64,000 nt of DNA from Phialophora verrucosa (taxonomy: Eukaryota; Ascomycota; Eurotiomycetes; Chaetothyriales; Herpotrichiellaceae): contig MSED01000007.1 of assembly GCA_002099365.1 (NCBI GenBank), forward strand, positions 1,665,656 to 1,729,655, in the 5' to 3' direction. The position numbers and the translations under genes are program-made. Positions within the stretch are counted from its first letter, which is position 1. Each line of letters opens with the position of its first letter. Positions 21,844 to 32,565 of the stretch are shown here, piece after piece. The notes under the pieces were generated by a model. It ran no database searches. It was given only the letters and a program-made list of their open reading frames with translations, and had not been told where the DNA came from.

Positions 21844-23066
21844 ATGGGCAATGAGAATTCTACCCCAGTCGATGAAGCCACACCTCCTACCACACTCTAT
21901 GGGCGCAATATCGAAGCAGTTGCCCAGTATATCAAGGAGAAGGATGTCAAGAAGATTGTCGTCATGGTATGCCTCTCCACACTCCTCCGCAGAAAGTGCC
22001 TGACAATGGGCAGACCGGTGCCGGCATCAGCACCTCTGCCGGTATACCAGACTTCCGATCGCCTGACACTGGGCTGTATGCCAACCTTGCCCGGCTCAAC
22101 CTGCCGTACGCCGAAGCCGTCTTTGATATATCATACTTCCGAAAGAACCCTTTGCCATTCTACACGTTGGCGCACGAGCTGTATCCGGGCAAATACCGAC
22201 CGACCGTTAGTCATTCGTTCATCAGCCTGCTGAACAAGAAGGGCCGCCTGCTGAAATTGTTCACTCAAAATATCGACTGTCTTGAGCAAGAAGCCGGGGT
22301 CCCCGGGGACAAGATTGTGTATGCCCATGGGTCCTTTGCTACTCAACGGTGTATCGATTGCCAGACGGAGTACCCCAATGATCAGATGAAGGACATGGTT
22401 CAGCAAATGTTGGTTCCGCGCTGCATTAGGAAGACCTGTAACGGATTGGTGAAGCCAGATATCGTGTTCTTCGGGGAGGCACTGCCGGAAGCCTTCCACC
22501 GCAACCGAAGCCTACCGGCGAAAGCTGATCTGGCAATCATAATGGGGACCAGTTTGACTGTCCAGCCTTTTGCCAGTTTGCCGTCGTTCGTAAGAGAGGA
22601 GACGCCGCGTGTGCTTATCAACTTCGAGAAAGTAGGTGGGCTCGGATCTAGAGCTGATGATGTCCTCCTGTTGCAAGATTGTGATGAAGGTGTTCGTAAG
22701 TTTGCCGACGCCTTGGGTTGGCGCGAAGAATTGGAACAAGAGTGGGCCAGAACAAACCCCCAAAGAGGTGAAGTGAAGCAACCAGAGGTTCCTGCCAAGA
22801 GTCGACAAGAGAAACTGGACGAAGAGGTGGAGAAATTGACGAAGGACATTGATACTTCACTGAAGCTTTCGGGGGAGGCAAGTGACAGAATCAAGGCTGA
22901 ACTTGAGAAAGACACTGTATCTTCATCTCTACCGATCTCATCCTCTTCCGCAACCAGACCTTCCGACATTCTCACCACTCCACAGACCACTACTTCGACA
23001 AACTCGACGCTTAACCATGTATATCCTCATTTGAAAGAGGATAAACCTGAGAAACCGTCGCTCTAG
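21844..23066 (+). CDS. hst2: NAD-dependent protein deacetylase, Hst2/SIRT2-like sirtuin
   Basis: Class I sirtuin that removes acetyl groups from lysines using NAD+. Exons 21844-21966 and 22014-23066, with a 47-nt intron (GTATGC...CTGAC...CAG). Joining gives VVMTGAGISTSAGIPDFRSP, the NAD-binding loop. Other marks are LFTQNIDCLE, the catalytic His in VYAHGSFATQRC, four zinc cysteines (CIDC and CIRKTC), KPDIVFFGE and IIMGTSLTVQPFA. The product is 391 residues; the last 110 are a charged coiled-coil tail (QEKLDEEVEKLTKDI) and a Ser/Thr-rich end, as in Hst2. The chosen ATG gives MGNENS, a possible N-myristoylation start (Gly2, Ser6). In-frame codons upstream contain no ATG in the same exon. Confidence 0.92.
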
Positions 23067-23298
23067 CCTCAGAGAGTGGCCCTCTTACGCGGATTACAGG
23101 CGCGATTTGAGGCTCCCATCAGGAAACTCTCACATTAACTTGAAGTGAATACGAATTTTTCTGCTTCCTCTCAGGTATGGGCTTCTCCTATATTTCTATT
23201 TCACTTTAATCTCACCTTCCTCTAGATTTTCACCACCTGCCAGCACTCTTAATCACAAAGCCTCTACGTCCTCCTCTGACGACCTTCTGCGCATCGCG

Positions 23299-24171
23299 AT
23301 GACGCCGACCACGCCACGACCAACCACGACCAGAAAGTATGCCGATCCTACTATTCAGATCTTGGTAGGTGACCGTCAAGAGCCGTTTCACGTCCACTAC
23401 GCCTTTCTCGACAAAACGCACTTCTTCCAGGTTCACGGGTATCCGACCATAGTGCAGAGCCCTGGTCCTCAACCACCAGCATCGCTGAATTCACCAGCAC
23501 CCAGTGACAATACCGTTACTGCAGATGAAGCCGAGGTTAAGGTGGAAGAAACCGAAGAAGGACGTGTCGAAACTGGAGAAACTGTACCAGCAGTCACAAC
23601 GACCATGGCCAGCACAGCGTACAAGCTAAAGGGCATAATTTACGAACCGGAAGCCTTCGAAATCGTTGTCAACTCGCTATACCACGTACCGCCGAAAACG
23701 CCTGCGCATCGATCTGGGCTACGAAATTTCCGCAAGGCATATTGTCTAGCGTTACAGTATCAGATGCACGGCCTTCAAGATGATATCGTTGACTGCTTCC
23801 GGAACTTCCACGCTATTTACAGAGTCCATTTCGACGACCTCGTCTGGCTCGCCAGGCGCATTGGCGGCGATGAGACGGTTGTCTGTCAGGTTCCCATCAT
23901 CCAGTATCTGATTGAGCAGTGTGCGTACGACATCTACCGCGAGGGCTATGACGTTTTCGACCGCAATAATCCAGGTTTCCAGGGGTTCCTCAAAACCGGC
24001 CACAGCTCTCTTAGGGTTGAAATCTTCAAGGCGATGACTAGAATTGCTATGGCGGATCATGCACCTGATCCTGCACTTGGAATCAACCACTGGAGGGTCC
24101 AGGATTGGCCTCAGTATAATCCGAACGCGGCTGCGGAGGCTACCGTTGAGGTTATCGAGGTTGACGATTAG
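23299..24171 (+). CDS. BTB/POZ-like domain protein
   Basis: Single-exon frame of 290 residues. Residues 14-50 (YADPTIQILVGDRQEPFHVH and following YAFLDKTHFF) resemble the start of a fungal BTB/POZ fold, in which a short sequence for ligand or self-interaction is followed by an element often lost. An acidic low-complexity insert (about 60-105) follows, then an all-helical part (YEPEAFEIVVNSLYHV, NFRKAYCLALQYQMHGLQDD, then VHFDDLVWLARRIGG) similar in layout to the second half of BTB proteins. No catalytic motif is seen. Function unknown; adaptor roles in ubiquitin ligases are possible for the fold but not shown. The start follows a GCGATGACG context 232 bases after the sirtuin stop, on the same strand. 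Confidence 0.7.
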   Translation: MTPTTPRPTTTRKYADPTIQILVGDRQEPFHVHYAFLDKTHFFQVHGYPTIVQSPGPQPPASLNSPAPSDNTVTADEAEVKVEETEEGRVETGETVPAVTTTMASTAYKLKGIIYEPEAFEIVVNSLYHVPPKTPAHRSGLRNFRKAYCLALQYQMHGLQDDIVDCFRNFHAIYRVHFDDLVWLARRIGGDETVVCQVPIIQYLIEQCAYDIYREGYDVFDRNNPGFQGFLKTGHSSLRVEIFKAMTRIAMADHAPDPALGINHWRVQDWPQYNPNAAAEATVEVIEVDD

Positions 24172-24802
24172 ATCGCGCGGTAACGGTCATGGGCGAGAAT
24201 CCAGGAGAATACTATCATTCATTTCTATGATCCTGATCTCTGCCTGAGAAGAACAACCGTTGGCGGATATCTGGCGACGCTGGAACAGGGCTTGGAAATG
24301 TTTATGGGAAACCGTGGCGTGAGTCAGCAAGATAATGTTTGTCACGGGGACCATGAACGCATCACGAGGTTGCAAGAAAAAGCAGCCAAGGGCAGACAGT
24401 CTTCTGGATAAGAAGCACTGCAAGTTGTTTGCAATGAGCTTGAACCACAGGTCTCGAGCACATCAGGATAGCAAGACGAGTTCAGGAGAGTTACTCCCAA
24501 TGAGATGAAATTCAACGAAGCTGGTTGTCTGCCCTGAATCTAGTGGACCCAGTTCGTCATAGCTAATAACCCTGGTCGGCGACGACTTGGGAAACAATTA
24601 CCCCGCCAGACATTTGCTGCATCGACATTTTGGCCTCCGTTTCTCGCCGCCGCTGGGCCCGCTGAGGTCTTTGCTCGAGTACCTCCCCTTGACTGCTTCT
24701 ATTCGTACACACATTCCTTACACGGAAATCTCGAGACCTGCCTGTCTCCACGACCACCTTACATTCTGCCACCACATCGCCCGCGATTGACCATCCGTCA
24801 AA
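24172..24802. other. Intergenic, hexokinase promoter side
   Basis: 631 bases between two plus-strand genes. A pyrimidine-rich leader (for example CTGTCTCCACGACCACCTTAC near 24744) precedes the hexokinase ATG. No other feature was recognised. Confidence 0.5.
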
Positions 24803-26378
24803 ATGGTCGGGTTGGGTCCAAAGCGAAAGCCGTCCCGCAAGGGTAAGTTTACCACAATGATTGCTGGAAATTTACGGACATTGACAGCTGTTCGACCACA
24901 GGGTCTATGGCCGATGTGCCAAAGAGCTTGCTCGATGAGATTGCGACACTCGAGAAGCTCTTCACGGTGGACGGCCCAAAGCTCAAGCAGATCACGGAGC
25001 ATTTCGTGAGAGAGTTGGAAGCCGGTCTGGAGAAAGAGGGAGGCAACATCCCCATGAACCCGACGTGGGTCATGGCCTTTCCAGACGGTGATGAGCAGGG
25101 CACATTCCTTGCGCTCGACATGGGTGGCACCAACCTGCGAGTGTGCGAGATCACCCTCACAGAAGAGAAGGGTGAGTTCGATATCATTCAGAGCAAGTAC
25201 AGAATGCCGGAAGAGCTCAAGACGGGAACTGCGGAAGAGCTGTGGGAATACATTGCAGATTGCTTGCAGCAATTTATCGACTTCCACCATGAAGAGGAGG
25301 ACCTCACCCACCTCCCACTCGGGTTTACCTTCTCATACCCTGCAACACAAGATTACATCGACCATGGAGTGTTGCAGAGATGGACAAAGGGATTTGACAT
25401 ATCGGGTGTTGAGGGACAGGATGTTGTTCCTCAGTTTCAAAAGGCCCTGCAATCAAGGGTGCGGTCGCCCCCAGGAAAGATCTTACAGTGACTAACTTTC
25501 TCCAGAACCTACCCATCAAACTCGTCGCCATCATAAACGACACGACCGGTACTCTGATTGCGTCGGCATATACCGACCAAACCATAAGAATTGGATGCAT
25601 CTTTGGGACGGGGTGCAATGCTGCATACATGGAGAACTGCGGTTCAATACCGAAGCTCAAGCACTTAAACTTGCCCGATGATATGCCCATGGCAATCAAC
25701 TGCGAGTATGGTGCCTTTGATAACGAGCACAAGGTCCTTCCTATAACAAAGTACGACACAATCATTGACGAGACATCGCCGAGACCAGGTCAACAAGCAT
25801 TCGAGAAGATGATTGCAGGACTCTACTTGGGCGAGATCTTTAGGCTCGTGCTGGTCGATCTGCACGAGAACAAGAACTTGCTCTTCGAGGGCCAGGATAT
25901 CTCAGCCCTGAAGAAGCCATACACCCTCGACGCCTCCTTCCTTTCGTTTATCGAAGAAGATCCCTTTGAGAACTTGCAGGAGACCAAGGACAAGTTCCAC
26001 GAGGAGCTCAAGATCAATGCTACTAAGCCGGAGCTTGAGCTGTGCCGTCGTCTGGCGGAGCTGATCGGTACACGCGCCGCTCGTCTTTCAGCTTGCGGCG
26101 TTGCCGCAATATGCAAGAAGAAGAACTATCAATCATGCCACGTCGGTGCAGATGGGTCGGTTTTCAACAAATACCCACATTTCAAGGCGCGCGGTGCATT
26201 GGCTCTGCGTGAGATCTTGGATTGGCCAAAGGGCAAGAAGGATCCAATTTCACTCCTCAGTGCTGAAGACGGTAGCGGTGTGGGCGCCGCTCTGATTGCC
26301 GCGTTGACCATCAAGAGGATTAGGGAGGGCAACACAGTAGGGGTGAAGGATCTTGACAGCTTGAAAGGCGTTGCGTAG
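24803..26378 (+). CDS. hxkA: Hexokinase
   Basis: Phosphorylates glucose and fructose with ATP in the first glycolytic step; in fungi the main hexokinase also takes part in sugar signalling. Exons 24803-24842, 24902-25458 and 25506-26378, introns of 59 and 47 nt. Exon 1 encodes the conserved N-terminus MVGLGPKRKPSRKG, running into SMADVPKSLL. The product is 489 residues. Motifs in order: phosphate-1 FLALDMGGTNLRVCE, sugar-binding LPLGFTFSYPATQ, INDTTGTLIASAY with the catalytic Asp, GCIFGTGCNAAYME, and adenosine-binding SAEDGSGVGAALIAAL near the C-terminus. Length and wording fit a catalytically complete enzyme rather than the truncated or altered hexokinase-like regulators. Confidence 0.95.
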
Positions 26379-26577
26379 TACGCGGCGCCGAAGTGGACCA
26401 AGTCTTTAGCAGGGTTGAAACGGCGAGACTGCGAGTACGAGGATTGGTCCGAGCTGGTGAATAGAATCGGGAAATCAGGGGACAAAAGGGCACAGATGCC
26501 CCGGCTAATGGTTGACCCATAGACATCTGTTGCATGATCTACGATCCGAGAAAGACGACAGGCCTTCAGGGGATATG

Positions 26578-28395
26578 CTACTCGCAGATCTCCCACAGCT
26601 TGATCTTTCCTTGCTCGTCCCCCACGGCCAGGTAGCCTCCATCTGGAGAAAGAGCGACAGAGCTAATCCTGCCTAAAGGTGTTTTGTCCGTGGGCCAATT
26701 CCTGTACAGCGTGCAACTGGGAAGATGAACCAGCCTCAGAGCATTTTTCTTCCAGCGCGATGACATGACCAGCATCTGACCGTCTTCGGAGAATTCGAGA
26801 TGTGAAATGGGCGTCGTCAGCTGGTCGAACATCCTCACCGGTTTGGGTCTCTGGTCCTTCTGCTGTTCATCGACCGAAGCTGTGCTCGCCCACCCACGTC
26901 GATCGTACAAGTTCACCACTCCACTTGACGAACCAACAGTCACCCAACGGCTTCTGCCCAGACATTGCTGCGCATCATCTCCGCCCAGGGAGATGACGGT
27001 TGTACCAACGGCGCCTTCATCCATCCATCTCATCACCACTCTCCTCGTCTCAATGTCATACTCGCTGACCTCGCCATTCTTTCCCACCACCGCGAACCCA
27101 TTTCCATCGCGCCACCATGCAAAATCAGCAACACCTCCTCTCGAGTCAATTCGACAGCTGCATACCCATTGCATGCTATCTGCAGACAGCACATTGATAC
27201 TTCCGCCACCCTTCTTGGAGGACCCAATAAGTCCCAGGTACCGGCCGCAAGGCGAGGGCTTGATAGACTCCATGGTCCGCTGTTCTTTCCGAGTGCGGCC
27301 ATAGAGTGCTCGCGTGACTTTTGACACAACGCCAGTGGACAGTGACCAGGTGTGAAAGTATCGGCGGCGAGAAGAAAGAACAATTCTGGTCTGGTCGGGG
27401 GCTTCGTCGTCAATCGGTCCTCCTTGTGGCCGGCAAAAAGCAGCGGTGTGTAGAGGACTGCCCTTCAGGTACAGCGACGTCAGGACCGGGTGGGGATTAG
27501 GCGGTTGAGAAGAGACGTGATAAAGCGTGACAGTTGAGCTTGGTCCGGCGGCTAGCAAGAGAGGATAATAAAAGTGAAATTGTAGAGTGTCGATGGCAGA
27601 AGGGCCGGAACTAGCAATATCCTTACAGCGCCGAATATCCACAACTTCGGGTCGGAGTTTTCTCGATCCATTCGTGCTTGGCTTTGGTACAGTTCGAGTC
27701 AAGGAGCCAGCTGTTCGCAGTAGTTCGGCGAGCGGCCTGGCAGAGGGAAGGGAATCTTCATCATCCATTGACACATCAGAGTCGGATGCCGCATCTCGAT
27801 CGCCTAGTTGAGATAGCTTCCTCCTCTTTCTGGCGTACGTGACCCATTCGGGCGTCGGGTGAAGTCGTTCGTATTGGCGACGTAGTCGCTGTATATACTC
27901 TCTGCCATTGACGAGATCGTCGTTCTCTGTATCCCGCAACTTGCGCAGTCGTGTATTCGAGGCCAGAGAAACGGTGAGTCGGTCGTCGTCGCTGTCGTAC
28001 CATGCCGTTTGCGGGCCCGAGGAGGTGTGATTGTGCTCTGCTCCATCGAGCTTATGGCTGACAGACGCTGGGAGTTTGGTCGCACCAGTGTCGAGGAAGA
28101 ACAACTGGCTCGTGGGTCAGTCTGGGGAGCGGAGTCGATGAGCTGTACTCACGTCTTCGTCAGCAACATCGCCCAACCCTCCGTCTGCCTTATCTTCCAT
28201 CGGTTCTTCGTCTCCATTGTCCTCGTACTTCGCTAGTGACCACCCCTCCTGGGCTTGATTTCTCTTCAATGACTCGAGGAAGCCAGCATCGTCTCCAAAC
28301 AACGCCTTTTCCAGCCGCAATTCGACGTCATCCTTCGGTAGCACATCGGCTGGACTGCCGTACTTCTGGGTCGTCACCCTTGTCGGTGCTGGCAT
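26578..28395 (-). CDS. utp18: U3 snoRNP protein Utp18
   Basis: WD40 protein of the small-subunit processome, acting in nucleolar 18S pre-rRNA processing. Exon 1 is 28153-28395 and exon 2 is 26578-28104, with a 48-nt intron; splicing gives GDVADEDLFFLDTGATKL. The product is 589 residues. The N-terminal third is acidic and contains ELRLEKALFGDD, NGREYIQRLRRQYERLHPTP and EWVTYARKRR, typical of Utp18. The C-terminal two thirds are a WD40 propeller (GVVNLYDRRGW, LEFSEDGQMLVMSSRWKKNA, LSPDGGYLAVGDEQGKIKLW). The open frame continues upstream of 28395 to another ATG, but the Utp18-like sequence starts at MPAPTRVTTQKYGS. Head-to-head with DBP9. Confidence 0.9.
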
Positions 28396-28650
28396 AATGC
28401 GTACAAATGGCAGGGTCGGATGAATGGGAGGGAGGAAAAGTTGGCTGTCGAGCCGTTCTGAACTTTTTCCTGTAGGCTGGAATGGCTTGGTGCGGAGAAC
28501 TTCGAGAGAGTGCTCGAAATTTTGCTCCAACTTCAAGTCACACCCGAAGTTGAGCCGCGGCCGCGAGAAAAGTCTGGTAGATTTGCACACGTCCACCGCG
28601 AACGACGTTCAATTGTTCAAATCGGCGCACGAGACCACGTCCGCTCCAAA
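28396..28650. promoter_or_regulatory. Shared bidirectional promoter utp18 / dbp9
   Basis: Only 255 bases separate the start codons of two ribosome-biogenesis genes. GAAATTTT at 28516-28523 is close to the RRPE core known from co-regulated yeast ribosome-biogenesis promoters, one A shorter than the consensus. No clear PAC (GATGAG) word was seen. The regulatory role is inference. Confidence 0.45.
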
Positions 28651-30465
28651 ATGAAGCGGAAACTTGACTCTCATGATGCGCCAACCCTCGAAGTACCACG
28701 AAAAGACGAAGATGGGGGCGTGTCCTTCGATTCATTCAACCTCGATCCTCGCCTGATGCAGGCCATTGCAAAGTCCGACTTCTCCCATCCCACACCTGTG
28801 CAAGCCAAAGCTATACCTTTAGCCCTCGAAGGCAAAGACGTGCTTGCGAAATCGAAGACAGGATCAGGAAAGACAGCAGCCTACGTCATTCCGATCCTGC
28901 ATGCAATTCTGCGCCGTAAATCTTCCTCACTCAGCACCAGGGCTACTACCGCTCTCGTCCTCGTACCTACTCGCGAACTGGCAGACCAAGTCCATAGGGC
29001 CTTCGGTACCTTTACAGCGTTCTGCTCAAAAGACGTACAGTCCCTGAACCTAACCCAACGAGTGTCCGATGCAGTCCTGAGCGCAATATTGCAGGACTCT
29101 CCCGATATCATTGTTACAACTCCGAGCAGAGCAACACAGTACCTCAGCACTGGGAAACTATCGATTGACAACATTCAGCACCTTGTTATTGATGAAGCTG
29201 ATATCGTCCTCTCGTACGGCTATGAAGACGATATCAATGTCATTGCCGCGGCGCTTCCTCGCGGTGTGCAAACGTTTTTAACCAGTGCCACACTCACTTC
29301 AGAGGTCGAGGAGCTTAAGTCCATCTTCTGCCGGGACGCAGCTGTGGTCAAAATTGACGAGGTCGAAGAGAAGGGAGAGGGTGTTACACAATACGTGGTG
29401 CGCTGTGGAGAAGATGAGAAGTTCTTGCTGATATACGTGCTGTTCAAACTGCGCCTTGTGAAAGGGAAGTGCCTTGTCTTTGTGGCAGACGTGGACAGGA
29501 GCTATCGGTTGAAGCTCTATCTCGAACAATTTGGTGTCAAGTCGTGCGTGCTTAACGCGGAGTTGCCGGTGAACTCTCGATTGCACGTTGTTCAGGAATT
29601 CAACAAGGGATTGTACGAAATTCTCATCGCTGCCGATGACCAGGAAGTCCTCGGTGGAGTAATGAAAAGGCGCAAACCGCGGGTGCACCCAGACGATGAG
29701 ACCAACGAGATGAGCGATGAGGAGGACGAAGACGAGAACAGGCCACCAAAGAAACTAAAGGTGTCGAAAAACGAAAAGGACTTTGGAGTGTCGAGAGGCA
29801 TTGACTTTCAGGATGTGTCCTGCGTGATCAACTTTGACTTGCCCACAACCTCGAAATCATACACCCATCGCATAGGCCGGACCGCACGAGCAGGAAAAGC
29901 AGGCATGGCGCTATCATTTGTGATTCCCAACGACAAGTTTGGCAAGCACAGACCGACAAGCATTTTCTCGGCGAAGAACGATGAAAGAGTACTCGAAACG
30001 ATCATTGCTCGGCAGGAGAAGAAGGGGAATGAAGTCAAGCCGTATCGGTTCGATATGGCGCAAGTCGACGCATTCCGATATCGCATGAACGATGCGCTGC
30101 GAGCTGTCACTGGAGCTGCGGTGCACAAGGCGCGTGCAAGGGAGATCAAGCAGGAACTTGTCAAATCCGAGAAGCTACGGAAGCACTTTGAAGAGAATCC
30201 GGAGGATTTGCGCCACCTGAGGCACGATGGGGAGCATGGGGCAATTGTTAGACAACAAGCACACCTGAAGCACGTTCCAGACTATTTGATGCCAGCAGCG
30301 GGACGAAAAGCACTCAGCACCAATGAGATTGGGTTCGTCCGGTTCAAAAGTGAGAAGAAAAGGAAAGATGACAAGAAACGAGGTGGTGGGAAAGGTCGTT
30401 TCGGAGGACGATCAAAGGGCAAGGTTGATCCTCTGAAATCATTCAGCTCGAAGAAGAAACACTGA
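28651..30465 (+). CDS. dbp9: DEAD-box ATP-dependent RNA helicase Dbp9
   Basis: Nucleolar DEAD-box helicase for 60S subunit maturation (27S pre-rRNA). Single exon, 604 residues. Helicase motifs: Q motif FSHPTPVQAKAIPLAL, motif I AKSKTGSGKT (about residue 67), Ia PTRELADQV, motif II VIDEADIVLSYGYEDD (about 181), motif III LTSATL and motif VI HRIGRTARAG (about 406). An acidic/basic insert (MSDEEDEDENRPPKKLKVSK) lies between the two RecA domains' later part, and the C-terminal tail is Lys/Arg/Gly-rich (KKRGGGKGRFGGRSKGK). LSYGYEDD and the wording after motif II separate Dbp9 from other DEAD-box proteins. The start gives MKRKLDSHDAP in a CAAAATGAAG context. Confidence 0.95.
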   Translation: MKRKLDSHDAPTLEVPRKDEDGGVSFDSFNLDPRLMQAIAKSDFSHPTPVQAKAIPLALEGKDVLAKSKTGSGKTAAYVIPILHAILRRKSSSLSTRATTALVLVPTRELADQVHRAFGTFTAFCSKDVQSLNLTQRVSDAVLSAILQDSPDIIVTTPSRATQYLSTGKLSIDNIQHLVIDEADIVLSYGYEDDINVIAAALPRGVQTFLTSATLTSEVEELKSIFCRDAAVVKIDEVEEKGEGVTQYVVRCGEDEKFLLIYVLFKLRLVKGKCLVFVADVDRSYRLKLYLEQFGVKSCVLNAELPVNSRLHVVQEFNKGLYEILIAADDQEVLGGVMKRRKPRVHPDDETNEMSDEEDEDENRPPKKLKVSKNEKDFGVSRGIDFQDVSCVINFDLPTTSKSYTHRIGRTARAGKAGMALSFVIPNDKFGKHRPTSIFSAKNDERVLETIIARQEKKGNEVKPYRFDMAQVDAFRYRMNDALRAVTGAAVHKARAREIKQELVKSEKLRKHFEENPEDLRHLRHDGEHGAIVRQQAHLKHVPDYLMPAAGRKALSTNEIGFVRFKSEKKRKDDKKRGGGKGRFGGRSKGKVDPLKSFSSKKKH

Positions 30466-30522
30466 TGTGGCAAATGAACATGTTTTCAGTCTGGATCTTT
30501 TAGCATCATTGCTTTCCATGTT

Positions 30523-31043
30523 TCAATTTGTGCCTGGCGCTCCTTTGACAACTTTCAATTCCAACTCAAGCTGGCCACAGCGGCCCTCCTGTATGCTCAA
30601 ACCCACATATTTCAGCTCTCCAGCTTTGAACATTCCCCTAGGAGGCGACCTCAATCCACAAGGTCAGGCAGGTTTAGAGCTTGTGTCTGAGTGGATTGTC
30701 GATGATCTCACTCTTCAAATTGTTGCCGTCGAAACGGTATGCCGTGGTGAACCTATTTGAGCCAACCTTGATGGTACCCAGGGATGGGTTCAGATGAAGT
30801 TCCCCAGTTTCTTAACTTCGTCTTGAACGATAGCCAGACAGTGGCCAAAGATGGCGGCATCGTCGGAATTGTTGGCATACTCAGTGGCAAGGACGGTGGC
30901 ACACACTTCGGCACAAGTTTTAGTGGCATGATCCTGCACGCTTCATTAGCGATGACTCATTCGAGAAATGGACATGCATTTACCAGCGGATTCAAGTATG
31001 GTTTGCAGTACATCCCCCATCTCGCTCCATCGAGTTTTGCCAT
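30523..31043 (-). CDS. Putative 110-residue protein, four exons (hand-built model)
   Basis: No family recognised. Coding-looking pieces occur in successive frames and join through plausible splice sites: 30984-31043, 30817-30933, 30712-30766 and 30523-30623, with introns of 50, 50 and 88 nt. The spliced total is 333 nt, an intact 110-codon frame with stop. Pieces include DHATKTCAEVCATVLATEY, ANNSDDAAIFGHCLAIVQDE, VGSNRFTTAYRFDGNNLK and GELKYVGLSIQEGRCGQLEL. Donors are GTAAAT, GTTAAG and GTGAGA; the last acceptor (TTCAAAG) is weak. If the splices are wrong, this is instead a frame-shifted relic. It lies tail-to-tail with DBP9, 57 bases away. Confidence 0.35.
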
Positions 31044-32024
31044 CGCGCTTTCTTTGAGACCAGATTGTCTTCAAGAAGTGAGCAGGTTATAAGAACAGAG
31101 TGGAGCGAGGAGGTGCAGTCTCGGAGAGAGACAACCGAAGGGGACTGAATAGCCTTGAGAGATACGGCAGAACAACGCTCTCCATCAAGCTTGTCATTTT
31201 GGGCAGTGAAGTGACAGCATCGGCAGGCTGGAAGGAAGTCCTCTCGGCATCCTATTGTCCTTGTGAGGAGACTGTGAAGCGGTAGTACGAACATTCATTG
31301 ACTCTACTGTGTCTTTCGGCGGTCATCACCATCCAAATCCTTGTCGAGCTTCCTTGGATGTCTCTTGAATCTTGGCCCACGTCCGACCATGAAGAGTACA
31401 ATGACCGCTACTGCGTTCCCAGCAAGCAGAGCCATGCTGTTCTCCTCAGGTCGTTTCCACAAGTACTCCGTCCACTGCTCAGCGGGACAGACGGTCAAGC
31501 TTGAAGGTCAACCTCGATGTTTCACAACCGTCGAACCTCTGAAACTGCAGATGAGGTCGGCTGACTACTTCCGACTGACGGCATTACCATTCCGAAGCAG
31601 ATGGCGGATACTTCATGGTGGAATTTCCTGCTGAAGTTGCTGCTCACACCTTTACACCCACACCGTGGTGTTGACATAATCTTCTGCATACTTGCGGCTG
31701 AATTCGTCGGGCTATTTTGCGAGCAACGTAGTTCCATGATGGAGCAAGCCATGTTGACAGATCAAACATGAACTACGTCTCTCGTTCCCTTGAAAGTTCC
31801 AGAATTTCAAAGCTGCATCAGTCACTGATTGGCCCGGCCTTGCATTTGTCATCGGCGCTGACATTTCTCCAGCCTGACTCGAATGATGGGGGCCGATGAC
31901 CATCACATCTAACGATCGAGCTACTTTATATACGAGCGCCTCCACGGCCGATCCGCCTTCTCCGACTACTAAACCACTGTCTACGAATCTCCTTCCACAC
32001 TATTTTCCGCCCGCGTCGAACAAG
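31044..32024. other. Gene-poor stretch with one membrane-segment-like frame
   Basis: About 980 bases without a firm gene. On the minus strand, 31304-31498 reads WTEYLWKRPEENSMALLAGN followed by AVAVIVLFMVGRGP and a basic, charged tail to a stop. It looks like the last exon of a small protein with one membrane helix, but no satisfactory upstream exon could be joined; candidate 5' pieces near 31500-31620 break frame. The remainder looks non-coding. Confidence 0.3.
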
Positions 32025-32375
32025 ATGCCTACCGCGACAGCCAGAGTCAACGGCAAAGTGATCGCCTCCTCCGATAACTATCAAACCGTGGAAGGCAACA
32101 TCTATTTCCCGCCTAGCTCCGTGGACCAATCAGTCCTCTCGTCGTCGAACACTCACTCAAGCTGTCCGTGGAAGGGAAAAGCAAGCTACTATAACATCAC
32201 CACTGATGGAAATACTTTGAAGGATGCCGCTTGGTACTACCCGGTCCCAAAGGAGAAGGCCGCGCATATCAAGGACCACGTTGCTTTCTGTGAGTGGGCG
32301 GTCTCCACACGAGTGAACGGAATGAATGCTGACTGAGACGCAGATGGTAGCAAGGTCGCCGTGTCTGTGGCTTGA
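32025..32375 (+). CDS. DUF427 domain protein
   Basis: Small soluble protein of the DUF427 family, whose biochemical role is not established. Exons 32025-32289 and 32344-32375 with a 54-nt intron (GTGAGT...ACGCAG); the product is 98 residues, the normal family length. The whole domain is present: MPTATARVNGKVIASSDNYQ, VEGNIYFPP, CPWKGKASYYNI (the strongest family mark) and DAAWYYPVPKEKAAHIKDHV, closing with VAFYGSKVAVSVA. The upstream frame contains earlier in-frame ATGs, but the family start matches 32025. Without the splice the frame runs into unrelated residues after VAF. Confidence 0.85.
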
Positions 32376-32565
32376 GCAAATTGACCCCCTCAAGCCGCTG
32401 TTGGAATGTCCCTTCCGGACCCTGTTGTAGAGGACTAGGTGAAACGAATAAATGTACCTGAAAAAGCCCCAGATGGCTGCCTGACGCTTCCTCTTTACCT
32501 CTCGCTTAGGAGCCATCTGTTATCCCACGTTGCACCCCGTCTTTGCCCTCCGTTGGCCATCAGAG

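Noticed and set aside
28510..28650. Upstream extension of the DBP9 frame
   Set aside because: No ATG in the extension; DBP9 homology begins at MKRKLDSH (28651).
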